From the NCBI GenBank assembly GCA_900552135.1, contig URYN01000001.1, forward strand, positions 62,001 to 126,000: a stretch of DNA of 64,000 nucleotides, read 5' to 3'. A program made the translations under genes and the position numbers. The notes under the pieces were generated by a model, which had not been told where the DNA came from, made no database searches, and saw nothing but the letters and a program-made list of their open reading frames with translations. The stretch is from an uncultured Clostridium sp. GTDB lineage: Bacteria; Bacillota; Clostridia; TANB77; CAG-508. Positions 41,432 to 51,212 of the stretch are shown here, one piece after another (position 1 is the first letter of the stretch; every line of letters starts with the position of its first letter).

Positions 41432-41935
41432 TCACCACCGATTAGAAAGGTTTGAATTGTTCATTAAAGAGAAAGCCTTCTCAAGACTCAAGAGCTGAAT
41501 ACATTCATCAACCTTTGCCTGTCTACTAGGCTTCAGATAAGGCTTCAATGATCGCAAAAGATTTGCACCTGAACTATTTGAAGAACTGTTCATACTGCTT
41601 ATAATTTTCTGCATCTTCATCATTGTATCAAAATCTATTCCATCAAATGGAGACGAATTTTCTGCGCAGTTATCAGAAGAATTATTGAAATTTCTGTGAT
41701 AACTCTCTTGAGTATCAAAATGAGAATTATTTGATTGCTCTTTATTATTAGCATTATTTGACACATTACTTGCTATATTTTTTGTTGTATTATCTGATGA
41801 ACCATCTGCCATGTTACTAGACGAATTATTTGATTTATTTGCAAAAGAATTTAACATTTCCTTTATATTATCAGGAATCTCTTTTCCATTCATTATAGAA
41901 GAAAAATTCTTCATCAAATCAGACATATCTGCCAA
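41432..41935 (-). CDS. Low-complexity Asn/Ser-rich protein with conserved C-terminal helix
   Basis: 167 residues from a TTG at 41935, chosen because AAGGTGG lies eight bases before it; the frame itself is open to a GTG at 41947. Residues 30-115 are a long Asn/Ser-rich linker. The C-terminus (LLRSLKPYLKPSRQAKVDECIQ) is a helical motif found in several Clostridia proteins encoded next to small hydrophobic ones. The N-terminus resembles the neighbouring 51-residue protein in being Met- and Asp-rich. Function unknown; the set of three looks like one operon. Confidence 0.55.
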   Translation of the reverse strand: MADMSDLMKNFSSIMNGKEIPDNIKEMLNSFANKSNNSSSNMADGSSDNTTKNIASNVSNNANNKEQSNNSHFDTQESYHRNFNNSSDNCAENSSPFDGIDFDTMMKMQKIISSMNSSSNSSGANLLRSLKPYLKPSRQAKVDECIQLLSLEKAFSLMNNSNLSNRW

Positions 41936-41964
41936 AACGTTCACCACCTTAAATGAAATTTTAC

Positions 41965-42120
41965 TTATTTTTTCTGATTGTTGCCATTCATCTCTTTAAA
42001 AACGTCTTCTGGACTCTTATTTTCAAGCATTTTTGATACTTGATTCATTCTAGCTTCAAGCTCCTTTTTATCCATCTTTGCTAACATTTTCATCATATCA
42101 TCAAAATTCATATTTGGCAT
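41965..42120 (-). CDS. 51-residue helical protein heading the low-complexity operon
   Basis: 51 residues: starts MPNMNFDDMMKMLAKMD, then ELEARMNQVSKMLENKSPEDVFKEM. It is Met-rich, acidic and wholly helical. AAAGGAAGAGA precedes the ATG. The next gene in the set shares the DDMMKMxxKM/DTMMKMQKI type of motif, suggesting related binding surfaces. I recognise no family. Confidence 0.6.
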   Translation of the reverse strand: MPNMNFDDMMKMLAKMDKKELEARMNQVSKMLENKSPEDVFKEMNGNNQKK

Positions 42121-42160
42121 AAAATCTCTTCCTTTCTCAATACTTTTAAAGTATATTCAA

Positions 42161-42197
42161 ACAAAAAAATATAATACCATTAAACAAATGGTATTAT
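42161..42197 (-). terminator. Terminator of the phosphoesterase-pyrophosphorylase unit (minus strand)
   Basis: Read leftward, a perfect 11-bp stem (ATAATACCATT and AATGGTATTAT) with a five-base loop is followed by a run of seven T. It ends the transcript from about 44,340 and lies upstream of the small-protein operon. Confidence 0.75.
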
Positions 42198-42305
42198 ATA
42201 ATATTAAGAAAACGAAAAAATGTTACTTTCTTAACACAAAAAATTTATGTTTTTTATAAAATATTTGCATTAGTTTTATATATCTATTGAAAATTTGTAA
42301 CATAA

Positions 42306-42791
42306 TTACAAATTATATTTCTTTTTATAAAGTTCTAATGCAGTTTCAGGAGTGGCTGTACCATTAAAAGCTTTAATCGGTGCAAATTCGTCTTTTGCTT
42401 CAACTTCAAGTAACATTAAATCATCAAAATACTTAAATCCGTCGAAGATAAACTTTTCAAATTTAAATGAGTTAGGCTTGGGAGAAACCTGTTTAACTCC
42501 TTCATCATTGATAAAATCGTTTTTCTTAAAGGCTCTATGATAAGGAAGAGTTACTTTAGATAATTTTTCAAAAGCTGTTGTGCTAAATAAATGTGACAAG
42601 ATATTTGTTTGATTATATTTTTCTAAATCGGTTGTTTTTATATTACATGGATCGACTATTGAAGGATGGCCATCTAACTTTGCAAAAACCCAATCGGGAG
42701 AGGAAAAGTCGGTTTTCCTTAACGATTTGCTTGCAATAGAATAATTTCCGAATAGATGTAAGACCAATAAACAAAGGGTCAACCCATTCAA
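42306..42791 (-). pseudogene. UDP-sugar pyrophosphorylase, C-terminal part (out of frame)
   Basis: The 161-codon frame contains FGNYSIASKSLRKTD, DWVFAKLDGHPSIVDP and a C-terminal FIFDGFKYFDDLMLLEVEAKDEFAPIK stretch, which is the distal part of UDPGP-family enzymes (the uridine-binding and product-release region). Its first 12 or so codons are not homologous-looking, and the preceding gene ends its meaningful sequence in the -1 frame. Deleting one base between about 42750 and 42765 joins the two. The enzyme is therefore inactive unless the shift is a sequencing error. Confidence 0.7.
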
Positions 42792-43524
42792 GAATTATAT
42801 TATCGATACCACCAACAAATATCCAATCGATATTATTTTCCTTTAAATTTTTCAAATAGCCTGCATCACAAAAAGATTTAAAAATATCTCCATTTCCATT
42901 TGGCCCCGTTCGTATTGAATAAATGGTATCCAAGATTACCTTTGCATTGGTATCAATAATAGGAAGAGTATTTTGAACAAAGAATTTTACTTTTGAACTT
43001 GAATATCCAAAATAATTATGTTTTTCAAAAAAATCCTTTGTCTGAGAATTATTAATAGGACTAGTCATTATATACCAATAAATATCACAATCATATAAAT
43101 CATTAGCCTGTTTTAATTTATCACATACAAATTCAAAAAGTGATTTCTTTGGAGGAACATTAATTTCGTAAGAACCCTTAGGCCCCTTAAAACCAAGTCT
43201 GGAACCTTGACCACCAGCAACAGTGATAACAGCAAGTTTGTTTTCCGAAAGTATACTTTTACCTATAGTTAAAGCATTCTTTTTTGTTTGTGAATCTAAA
43301 TTTTTTTTGATTATGTAATTAATTGGTTCAATTCTATTTGAATCTATAGAATCATCTAATTTTGAGTTTTCATATAATTTCTTAATTTCATTAAAATCTG
43401 TAGAATTGATTTGAGAAATTAACTTTGTCTTTTCATCCGTACTAAGCTCATCGTAAAAATTAAGAACATGTTCCTGTTTATATTTTTTTAGAGTTTTCTT
43501 AGCCAGACACAGTTCAGAATCCAT
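42643..43524 (-). pseudogene. UDP-sugar pyrophosphorylase (UDPGP family), N-terminal part
   Basis: Starts at the ATG at 43524 (GAGGTG upstream). The nucleotide-binding loop AGGQGSRLGFKGPKGSY and FVGGIDNIILEWVDPLFIGL are the hallmark motifs of UTP-glucose-1-phosphate or UDP-N-acetylhexosamine pyrophosphorylases. The meaningful sequence ends near residue 258, and the +1 frame continues it. The full enzyme would have about 400 residues and would make a UDP-sugar for wall or capsule synthesis. It follows the phosphoesterase by about 20 bases on the same transcript. Confidence 0.75.
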
Positions 43525-43545
43525 AATAAACACCTCATTAAATTA

Positions 43546-44340
43546 TTAAGAACAAGCAGTTTTTAAACTACTAATTATTTTATTTTTATTTGGCATATCA
43601 GAATTTTCTAAATATTCTAATTCCTTTTGAATATCATAAGGAAGTCTAACTAAATTAATTGAAAATGGTGCTAGCTCCTTTGAACCAAAAGTTCCCTCTA
43701 GTATAATATATGAAGCAACTGTTGAAAAGCGATTGGTTTCATCATAAAGTCCGTTATTCATCATCTCAACAGGCATTCCAACACTACCAGGATTAAAAAT
43801 TGTTTTATTTCCATACCTTAAAATATTTGGAGTATGAATATGCCCATAACCTATAATGTCTGGAATAGGGTCACTTTGAGTTTTTCCCAAAAAACTTGTG
43901 TTAGCAAATAAATCCATACAAGACTTAAGCTCTGTTGAACTTCTTTCATTATTCTCATTAGAAAACATTGGATTATATATGTGAGATAAGCTGTAAGGAG
44001 AAGCATGAAATAGTCTAATAAATCTTCCACTTATAAAAAACTCATGAAAAATTGGCAAATTGTATAAGTAGTTAGCACGTTCCTCGCCAATTTTTTCTCT
44101 GCTCCAAAACTTTTTTACAAAACTACTCGGAGAAGCAATAACATCATCGCAGTTTCCTTTTATCATAACTTCACAGGTATCTTTAAGTAAATCGATTACT
44201 AAATCTGGATTTGCACATTTTGTAACGCTATCGCCCAAACAAAAAATTCTTGTGATGCCACGAGAACTAATATCTGCTAGGACTGTCTTTAGTGCAGTGA
44301 TGTTACCATGAACATCTGAAATAATTGCTATTCTATCCAT
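43546..44340 (-). CDS. Metallophosphoesterase (YfcE/calcineurin-like)
   Basis: 264 residues with the metal-binding set DVHGN (residues 9-13), GDSVT, GNCDD, GHIHTP and NPGSVGMP in the expected order. It probably hydrolyses a phosphodiester; the exact substrate is unknown. A GGAGG site precedes the ATG. It is the first gene of a two-gene minus-strand transcript with the broken pyrophosphorylase. Confidence 0.88.
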   Translation of the reverse strand: MDRIAIISDVHGNITALKTVLADISSRGITRIFCLGDSVTKCANPDLVIDLLKDTCEVMIKGNCDDVIASPSSFVKKFWSREKIGEERANYLYNLPIFHEFFISGRFIRLFHASPYSLSHIYNPMFSNENNERSSTELKSCMDLFANTSFLGKTQSDPIPDIIGYGHIHTPNILRYGNKTIFNPGSVGMPVEMMNNGLYDETNRFSTVASYIILEGTFGSKELAPFSINLVRLPYDIQKELEYLENSDMPNKNKIISSLKTACS

Positions 44341-45387
44341 AAGCCTCCTCCATTCGTATCATAATTACCTATCTATTATAAAATAAAACAATGAAAATAT
44401 CAATGCTTTATGTAAAATTAATATTTAGGCGCTACGGTATAATAGCTTTTTGTAGGAAACCTCTATCTTGTACATTTAAGTAAAAAAGAGACAAGCAAAA
44501 AAGATTGTGGTTAGTAGATAGAAATTATTTTTTAAAACTGAAATTACTAAATTGACCAATGTGAAAAAATATTTCGACATTCTGGAAAGAAAAAAGAATG
44601 ATTATGCTAAATATTGAAATATAATAAATACTTATATAAAATAATAAGAAATTTTAATAAAATATGAGAATTTCTGTAATGCGAAAATGCTTGCAATCCC
44701 GCTTGGGACATGCTATTATAACTATAGTTTTATAAAACATTTTAATTAGTATTCGTACGAATTTATCCAAAGAAAAATTTTGATTTCATTCAAAAAGTAA
44801 TTTCCCAAAAGATTAAAAAATGAATCTCATATTGAATTATTTTCTTTATATTTTTTTCTGTAAGAACTCATGAAAAAATATTCGAAAACAACAATATAAA
44901 CGAATAAATATAATTCACAAGGAATTTATATATTCGAAAGTTAGAAACAATAGGACAAGCTTATACATAAATTGTATAAGAAATTAATTCACTCAAATAA
45001 ATTATGTGCTAAATGGAGGTGAATAAATAGAAAAATAAAGATAAAATGCTTTTTTGATCAAAATTAAAAATTTTCGTGTCATGCAAATAGCAGATAAAAA
45101 TAAATAAATTAAAATCTAAAATTAAAAAGAAATCCCTATTCATTTTATAAATAAAGATGTTTATGATCGTGTAATAATAAAAAAGAAAGAGCTCTTACCC
45201 CGGGGCTCTTTTTTTATGTGCAAGAAAAATATTAACCAACTAGTAACAAATGCATTTTATTATAGTTTAAGCAGATATTCATGTAACATAAAAACATAGT
45301 AAACATAAAATACAATAAGATAATTTACATTGGATTATTAATAAAAGTTCTGAACAGCTACACGCTGAGAAAGGAATAAATAAAATT
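44341..45387. other. Long gene-free region with promoter, palindromes and terminator
   Basis: 1047 bases without a credible gene. A strong rightward promoter is present: TTGCAA (44691-44696), 17-bp spacer, TATTAT (44714-44719), with a TGC extension and a TCCC/GGGA palindrome inside the spacer. Other features are a perfect 12-bp palindrome (ATTCGTACGAAT, 44751-44762), CTTATAC/GTATAAG (44960-44980), CGAATA/TATTCG (44901-44936) and a terminator at 45186-45217. GGAGGTG at 45015 precedes only a three-codon frame. A transcript of about 490 bases between the promoter and the terminator would be a structured non-coding RNA. Confidence 0.5.
45186..45222 (+). terminator. Terminator in the gene-free region
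   Basis: AAAGAGCTC pairs with GGGCTCTTT (one T-G wobble) across an eight-base loop and is followed by a run of T. It is G+C-rich for this genome. It lies 170 bases before the ABC transporter, so it ends an upstream transcript or attenuates the transporter operon. Confidence 0.75.
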
Positions 45388-46227
45388 ATGGATAAAGAAA
45401 CTATATTAAAAAACTATAATATGAATAAGAAAAATAATCCTAAAAAAGGACAAAAGATTCTTGAAGTACAAAATATATGCAAAACATATCAGGCAAAAAA
45501 TGGTGAAGTTAAGGCTTTAAATAATATAAATTTTTCAGTAGAAAAAGGAGAATATATAAGTATAATAGGACCAAGTGGCTGTGGAAAGTCAACATTACTT
45601 TCTATAATTGCTGGACTGGAACCTAAAACAGATGGAGAAATATACATAGAAAGAAAAGTAGGTTATATGTTGCAAAAAGACAATCTATTGGAATGGAGAA
45701 CAATTTACAAAAATGTTCTATTAGGATTAGAAATTCAAAAGGAACTCACAGAAGAAAATAAAATGTATGCAATAAACTTATTAAAAAAATATGGACTGTA
45801 TGAATTCAAAGACAAATATCCAACACAATTATCTGGAGGAATGAGGCAAAGAGTTGCACTAATAAGAACGCTTGCCATTAGACCCAATATACTGCTGCTC
45901 GATGAGGCATTTTCAGCCTTAGATTATCAAACAAGACTTATGGTTACAGAAGACATCTATAAGATTCTAAAGCAGGAAAATATAACAGCGGTAATGGTAA
46001 CCCATGATATTTCAGAAGCGATAAGTATGTCTGATAGAGTAATAGTATTAAGTCAAAGACCTGCAACCGTAAAAAGCATTTATGAAATAGACTTTGAGAT
46101 GGAAAACAGAACACCTTTAAATTGTAGAGAAAATCCTAAATTTAGTAGGTATTTTAACTTGATGTGGAGGGAGCTAGAGAAATATGATAAAGCTGCAAAC
46201 AAAGATGAAGAAAAAAAATATATCTGA
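45388..46227 (+). CDS. ABC transporter ATP-binding protein (NMT1/taurine type)
   Basis: 279 residues with Walker A GPSGCGKST, Q loop MLQKDNLL, signature LSGGMRQR, Walker B ILLLDEAFSAL and the switch histidine in VTHDISEA. It belongs to the SsuB/TauB/ThiZ branch that powers uptake of sulfonates, nitrate, pyrimidine thiamine precursors and similar solutes. No riboswitch could be confirmed in front of it. Its end overlaps the permease start by 44 bases, indicating coupling. Confidence 0.92.
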   Translation: MDKETILKNYNMNKKNNPKKGQKILEVQNICKTYQAKNGEVKALNNINFSVEKGEYISIIGPSGCGKSTLLSIIAGLEPKTDGEIYIERKVGYMLQKDNLLEWRTIYKNVLLGLEIQKELTEENKMYAINLLKKYGLYEFKDKYPTQLSGGMRQRVALIRTLAIRPNILLLDEAFSALDYQTRLMVTEDIYKILKQENITAVMVTHDISEAISMSDRVIVLSQRPATVKSIYEIDFEMENRTPLNCRENPKFSRYFNLMWRELEKYDKAANKDEEKKYI

Positions 46228-46999
46228 AGATAGAAAAAAATACTTAAGAAAAATAAAAAACAATAAAATAAAGATATTCATAACGCAAATACTAATAATC
46301 ATTTTATTCATAGCATTATGGGAAATATTGGCTAGAATAGGCAAAATAGATAGCTTCATAACAAGTCAGCCATCAAGAATAGTAAAAACATTTTTAAACT
46401 TAACTTCAAATGATTTATTAAGACATTTAAGAATAACATGCATAGAAACACTGGTTGGCTTCTTGCTAGGAACAACAATGGGAACAATAGTTGCAATAAT
46501 ACTCTGGTGGTCACCTTTTATATCAAAAGTTGCACAACCGTTCTTGGTAATTTTAAATGCTCTACCAAAAGTAGCATTAGGACCAGTAATAATAATTTGG
46601 GTAGGAGCGGGAATGCCGGCAATAATTGTAATGGCACTCGCAATCTCTTTAATAGTAACTATATTAGACATATTAAATGGACTAATAAATACAGATAAAG
46701 AAAAAATAAGAATGGCTGAAACTTTTAATGCAAGCAAGTTTCAAATACTAACAAAAATAGTAATACCGGCCAATATATCAACATTATTTAACACCTTAAA
46801 AGTTAATATTGGACTTTCATTAGTTGGTGTAATATCTGGAGAATTCTTGGTATCTAAAGGAGGACTCGGATATTTAATAGTATATGGAGGTCAAGTATTT
46901 AAATTAGACTTGGTAATGACGAGTGTACTTATTCTTGCGATTGTTGCAGCGCTCATGTATGAGAGCATAGTTATATTAGAAAAAAGATTTGTAAAATAA
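46184..46999 (+). CDS. ABC transporter permease (NMT1/taurine type)
   Basis: 271 residues with about six membrane helices and the ABC-docking loop EAMxMAEAFNA-type (here IRMAETFNASKFQI). The start at 46184 has GGAGGG 11 bases upstream; 46205 is an alternative. It pairs with the ATPase upstream and the binding protein downstream. A hairpin and about 200 bases separate it from the binding protein gene. Confidence 0.9.
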   Translation: MIKLQTKMKKKNISEDRKKYLRKIKNNKIKIFITQILIIILFIALWEILARIGKIDSFITSQPSRIVKTFLNLTSNDLLRHLRITCIETLVGFLLGTTMGTIVAIILWWSPFISKVAQPFLVILNALPKVALGPVIIIWVGAGMPAIIVMALAISLIVTILDILNGLINTDKEKIRMAETFNASKFQILTKIVIPANISTLFNTLKVNIGLSLVGVISGEFLVSKGGLGYLIVYGGQVFKLDLVMTSVLILAIVAALMYESIVILEKRFVK

Positions 47000-47021
47000 A
47001 ATTTATAAAATTCTGCAAAAT

Positions 47022-47060
47022 CGCCCAATGGGGACGTCCCTTTTTGGGCGAGATATTTTT
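47022..47060 (+). terminator. Nested hairpin between permease and binding-protein genes
   Basis: CGCCCAA (47022-47028) pairs with TTGGGCG (47044-47050), enclosing a second palindrome GGGACGTCCC. A T-rich stretch follows after AGATA. It could be a partial terminator lowering upstream gene expression relative to the binding protein, which has its own binding site. Confidence 0.5.
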
Positions 47061-47202
47061 AATAAAAATATATTATTAAAATTCGTATGCATAAAATTTA
47101 TGACTTCGTGAACAGAATTTTAAAAAATGAATAGTATATTCTATGAATGACATAAAGATAAGACATTCATAAAATGGTAAAAAAGAAAGGAAGGAAAATT
47201 AC

Positions 47203-48216
47203 ATGAAAAAAATTGTAATTAGCATCATAGCCGTAATACTTATTATTGCTATAGCATTTGGAATTTACTATTATGTAACAAACAAAAAAGAAAACACATC
47301 AGAAATGAAAACAATCCAATTAAACGAAGTTACAAGATCAGTATTTTATGCTCCACAATATGCTGCAATAGCAAAGGGGTTCTTTGAAGAAGAAGGATTG
47401 AAATTAGAAATAACAACAGGTCAAGGAGCAGATAAAGTAATGACATCGATACTAGCTGGTCAAAGTGACATAGGATTATGTGGACCAGAGGCATCAATAT
47501 ATGTTTACAATGAGGGAAAAGAAGACTATGTAGAAGTATTTGCTCAATTAACAAAAAGAGATGGTTCGTTCTTAGTAAGCAAGAACAAAACTGACAACTT
47601 TTCATGGCAAGATTTAAAAGGCAAAACAGTAATTCCAGGAAGAAAAGGTGGAGTGCCATACATGACACTAGAATATGTACTTAAACAAAATGGATTAAAT
47701 CCAAAGAACGACTTAACACTTGATGACAGTATCCAATTTGATTTAATGGCTGGAGCTTTTGCAGGGGGAAACGCAGAATATGTAACTCTATTCGAGCCAA
47801 CTGCATCAATGACAGAAAGCGAAGGAAAAGGATATGTTGTGGCATCTGTTGGGGAAGCGGCAGGAGAAGTACCTTATACTGCTTACTGTGCTAAGAAAAG
47901 CTACATCGAGAAAAATGAAAAGACAATAGAAGGATTCACAAGAGCAGTTTATAAAGGACAGAAATGGGTAAAAGAACACTCTGCAAAAGAAGTAGCAGAA
48001 GCAATACAATCATTCTTCCCAAGCACTTCTGTAGAGTCGCTAGAAAAATCAGTTCAAAGTTACAAGAATATAGATGCATGGAATGAAACGCCAGTATTAT
48101 CAGAAAAAGCATTTGATAAATTGCAATTAATAATGACTGAAGCGGGAGAATTAAAAACAAAGGCTCCTTATAATAAAATCGTAAACAACAAATATGCAGA
48201 AAAAGTAATAAAGTAG
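47203..48216 (+). CDS. ABC transporter substrate-binding protein (NMT1/THI5-like)
   Basis: 337 residues. An N-terminal membrane anchor (6-27, ISIIAVILIIAIAFGIYYYV) without a lipobox cysteine is followed by an NMT1/THI5 periplasmic-binding-type fold (SVFYAPQYAAIAKGFFEEEGL, GQSDIGLCGPE, FLVSK, KGKTVIPGRKGGVPYMTLE). Homologues bind the pyrimidine thiamine precursor, sulfonates or similar compounds; the ligand cannot be read from sequence. GAAAGGAAGG precedes the ATG. Confidence 0.9.
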   Translation: MKKIVISIIAVILIIAIAFGIYYYVTNKKENTSEMKTIQLNEVTRSVFYAPQYAAIAKGFFEEEGLKLEITTGQGADKVMTSILAGQSDIGLCGPEASIYVYNEGKEDYVEVFAQLTKRDGSFLVSKNKTDNFSWQDLKGKTVIPGRKGGVPYMTLEYVLKQNGLNPKNDLTLDDSIQFDLMAGAFAGGNAEYVTLFEPTASMTESEGKGYVVASVGEAAGEVPYTAYCAKKSYIEKNEKTIEGFTRAVYKGQKWVKEHSAKEVAEAIQSFFPSTSVESLEKSVQSYKNIDAWNETPVLSEKAFDKLQLIMTEAGELKTKAPYNKIVNNKYAEKVIK

Positions 48217-48251
48217 AAAAACGCTAAAAGATTAAGAATAAAGAATAATGT

Positions 48252-48283
48252 GAGCAATCAGCAAGAACTTAGTTGATTGCTCA
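48252..48283 (+). terminator. Hairpin after the binding-protein gene
   Basis: A perfect 10-bp stem (TGAGCAATCA and TGATTGCTCA) with a 13-base loop lies 36 bases after the stop. The T-run is missing, so it may stop transcription weakly or protect the 3' end. Confidence 0.5.
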
Positions 48284-48572
48284 TACTGCTTAAATGCTAA
48301 ATTTTCAATAAAAGTGCGTGATTATATTGTATTTTGTGCCAAAATAAGATAAAATAACCTTGATAATTTTTGATATAAATAATAAAAATAAGAAAAATAA
48401 AAAAATATAATAAAAATATATCGGATGATGTAAAAAACTTTTTTAAATTTCGTACTAAAAACGACAAACAAATCAAACAGCTTGTACTAAAATATCTATA
48501 GAAAAAATTCATAGATATTAAAAGTATGAATTTTAATAAAAAACGAAAGTAAAAAAGTAAGAGGTGGTAAGT
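48284..48572. other. AT-rich stretch before spoIIE
   Basis: About 290 bases before spoIIE with no gene. It is mostly A and T with no clear promoter; a minus-strand frame there is low-quality. The spoIIE promoter is expected here but I could not identify its box. Confidence 0.4.
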
Positions 48573-51131
48573 ATGTTTCAAAATATATCAAGATACACGA
48601 AAGATGAGAATTACAGAAATTTTGAAAATGAGGAAAATTTAAATCAGGATGATGTATTTATTCAAGATACGCAGGAGGAAAAGAAAGAGAGAGTTAAAGG
48701 AATATTAAAAAGCAATTTTTCTATAAGAAATTGTGTAATTTATTTAGTAACATTTATGCTATCAATGGTTGGAGGAACCGATAGTAGTTTGTTTAGTGCG
48801 GTTGCACCATTCGGATTTTCAGCTGTTGCAGCATGCTTCGGAGCAGGAATTCCTTCCGCAGTTGCAGTCATAGTTGCATTAATAGGAACAGCAATTAAGT
48901 TCGGGGCAAATACAGCTTTATTTTACATATTAACAATGCTAATATTTGTTGCATTTATATTAATAAAAAGACCGATTGAACAAGAAGATAAGAATGAAAA
49001 ACTTAAAGTTGGAACACAGATGGCGGTTGCAGTATTTGTGGTACAAGCCGTAAAAATGCTTTTCAAAGGCTTCCTATTATACGATTTGTTGTTTAGCTTT
49101 GTTCTTTCTATAACAACATTTATACTATATAAAATATTTGTTAATTCACTTGGTGTTATAAAAGATTATGGAATAAAGAGCGTGTTTTCAATAGAAGAAG
49201 TAATGGGAGCAAGTTTGCTTCTTGCTATTGCATCTAACAGCTTAGGACAACTTAGTGTATTTGGATTTTCTATTAGAAATATAATTAGTATTCTAATAAT
49301 TCTAGTAATGGGCTGGAAAAATGGAATGCTTGTTGGAGGAACTGCCGGAATCACAATAGGAACTGTTCAGGGAATATTAAATGGACAAACACCAGTTATG
49401 CTTGCTGCTTATGCAATCTCTGGATTAATGGCGGGCATACTAAATAGACTGGGTAAAGTTGGCGTAATAGTAGGCTTTATAATAGGAAACATATTACTTT
49501 CTTATGTAGCAAATGGCGGAAACATCGAAGTAATAAAATTCCAAGAAATTTTAATCGCTGCTTTGGGATTACTTGCTATGCCAAAAACTCAAAGAATAAA
49601 AATAAGCGAAATACTATCAGAACCAATGCTACTTCCTGAAACAACTACCAGAACTTTGGAAGAGAACAAAGAAACAGTAGATAAATTAAGCACAATGTCA
49701 GAGACGATTTCTCAAATGGCAAAAGAATATGAAAATGCAGCTGCAACAATCGTAACTGATGAAGAGCTTGAAAAACAAGAACAGGAAAACAGAGAAATCT
49801 TTGAAGAAGAATTAAAAAATGTTTTGGAAGATAAAGAAGAAAATCTATTATATGATGATTTATACAACAATAAAGAGAATATATTAGATGAAATATTTGC
49901 AATTCTTGTTAAAAACGAAGTTGTGGTTAGAAAAGACCTAATTGAAATATTTGCAAATCACAATAATTATATAGTAGGATTTAGCAAAGACGATGATGAA
50001 ACAAATGCAAGAAATGATGTAGATGAAGCACTAAGAGCGATAAATTCATCATATAGAATTAGCAAATTGAACTTTGTATGGAAGAAGAAACTAAATGAAA
50101 ATAAAAAGACAATGAGTGCACAACTTTCTGGCGTATCAGAAGCAATAAAAGATTTAGCAAATCAAATTACAAAAGATGAAGATGATAAATTTGCAGGTGA
50201 AAAAGAGCAAATAAAAAAATTCTTAGAAGAAAAAGATGTAATCTTAAAGGACATAAGCATAAAGCAAGATGAAGCTGGAAGATTCATGATTAATATTTAT
50301 ACTGGCATTTGTGATACTGTAGATGCAAAGGACTGTAATGTAAAGCAAACCCAGAGAATCATAGAAAAGGTATTGCAAGAAAAATTAGTACTTCAAAAGC
50401 AAAAATGTGGACTAAGAGAAAATGATGATACTTGCTGTTATTACTTTACATCTGAAGATAAATATTTGCTTCAAGTTGGAATAAGCAAAACAAAAAAGGA
50501 AAACTCAATAATTTCAGGAGATACAACAATACAAACAAGATTGGAAGATGGAAAATATCTTGTTGCAATTAGTGATGGAATGGGCTCTGGACCTGAAGCA
50601 AGAAAGAGTAGCAAAATCGCTATAAAAATGTTGGAAAGACTTTTAAAATCAGGATTTAACAACGATACTGCAATGAAACTAATAAACACAACAGTATCTG
50701 CAAACACTGATGATGACATGTATGCAACATTGGACGCAAATATTTTCGATTTGTATTGTGGCAACATGAAATTTATAAAAAATGGAGCTTGTCCAACTTT
50801 TGTAAAAAGAAATGACAAAATAGAAGTATTAAAAGCTGTTGCACTTCCAACAGGAATATTAAATAACATAGATTTAGTTGAATACAATTACGATCTTCAA
50901 GACGGAGATGTTATATTAATGTGCAGTGATGGAATATTAGACTCTGTTACTCAATATCAAAACAAAGAACTATGGATTGAAGAAATGCTTGAAGACATAG
51001 AAACAGAAGACAGCCAAAGAATAGCAGATTTAATATTACAAGAAGCCATTGACAACAGTTATGGAAAAGAAAAAGACGATATGACAGTTATAGTTTGCAA
51101 AGTACAAGCAAAAAAAGATAAAACAAAATAG
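48573..51131 (+). CDS. spoIIE: Stage II sporulation protein E (membrane phosphatase)
   Basis: 852 residues from the ATG at 48573 (AAGAGGTGG upstream). About ten membrane helices fill residues 45-330, a coiled central domain (about 355-590) contains repeated acid/base helices, and the C-terminal PP2C-type phosphatase carries DGMGSGPEA (D668), GNMKFIKNGACPTF and ILMCSDGILD. SpoIIE dephosphorylates SpoIIAA in the forespore to release sigma F, and contacts FtsZ. All catalytic aspartates are present. This is the clearest proof of sporulation in the window. Confidence 0.96.
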   Translation: MFQNISRYTKDENYRNFENEENLNQDDVFIQDTQEEKKERVKGILKSNFSIRNCVIYLVTFMLSMVGGTDSSLFSAVAPFGFSAVAACFGAGIPSAVAVIVALIGTAIKFGANTALFYILTMLIFVAFILIKRPIEQEDKNEKLKVGTQMAVAVFVVQAVKMLFKGFLLYDLLFSFVLSITTFILYKIFVNSLGVIKDYGIKSVFSIEEVMGASLLLAIASNSLGQLSVFGFSIRNIISILIILVMGWKNGMLVGGTAGITIGTVQGILNGQTPVMLAAYAISGLMAGILNRLGKVGVIVGFIIGNILLSYVANGGNIEVIKFQEILIAALGLLAMPKTQRIKISEILSEPMLLPETTTRTLEENKETVDKLSTMSETISQMAKEYENAAATIVTDEELEKQEQENREIFEEELKNVLEDKEENLLYDDLYNNKENILDEIFAILVKNEVVVRKDLIEIFANHNNYIVGFSKDDDETNARNDVDEALRAINSSYRISKLNFVWKKKLNENKKTMSAQLSGVSEAIKDLANQITKDEDDKFAGEKEQIKKFLEEKDVILKDISIKQDEAGRFMINIYTGICDTVDAKDCNVKQTQRIIEKVLQEKLVLQKQKCGLRENDDTCCYYFTSEDKYLLQVGISKTKKENSIISGDTTIQTRLEDGKYLVAISDGMGSGPEARKSSKIAIKMLERLLKSGFNNDTAMKLINTTVSANTDDDMYATLDANIFDLYCGNMKFIKNGACPTFVKRNDKIEVLKAVALPTGILNNIDLVEYNYDLQDGDVILMCSDGILDSVTQYQNKELWIEEMLEDIETEDSQRIADLILQEAIDNSYGKEKDDMTVIVCKVQAKKDKTK

Positions 51132-51212
51132 AAAAATAATCAATATAAAATTCTGTAAAAACAAATAAAAGTTGCAAATAAAAAATTGATTATGTGAAAA
51201 TCTTGTAAACTA

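Noticed and set aside
45340..45387. CTGAGA-like sequence before the ABC transporter, resembling a TPP riboswitch
   Set aside because: Only a GCTGAGAAAGG fragment is present; the conserved ACC and the TGATCTGGATAATGCC part of the thi-box are missing.
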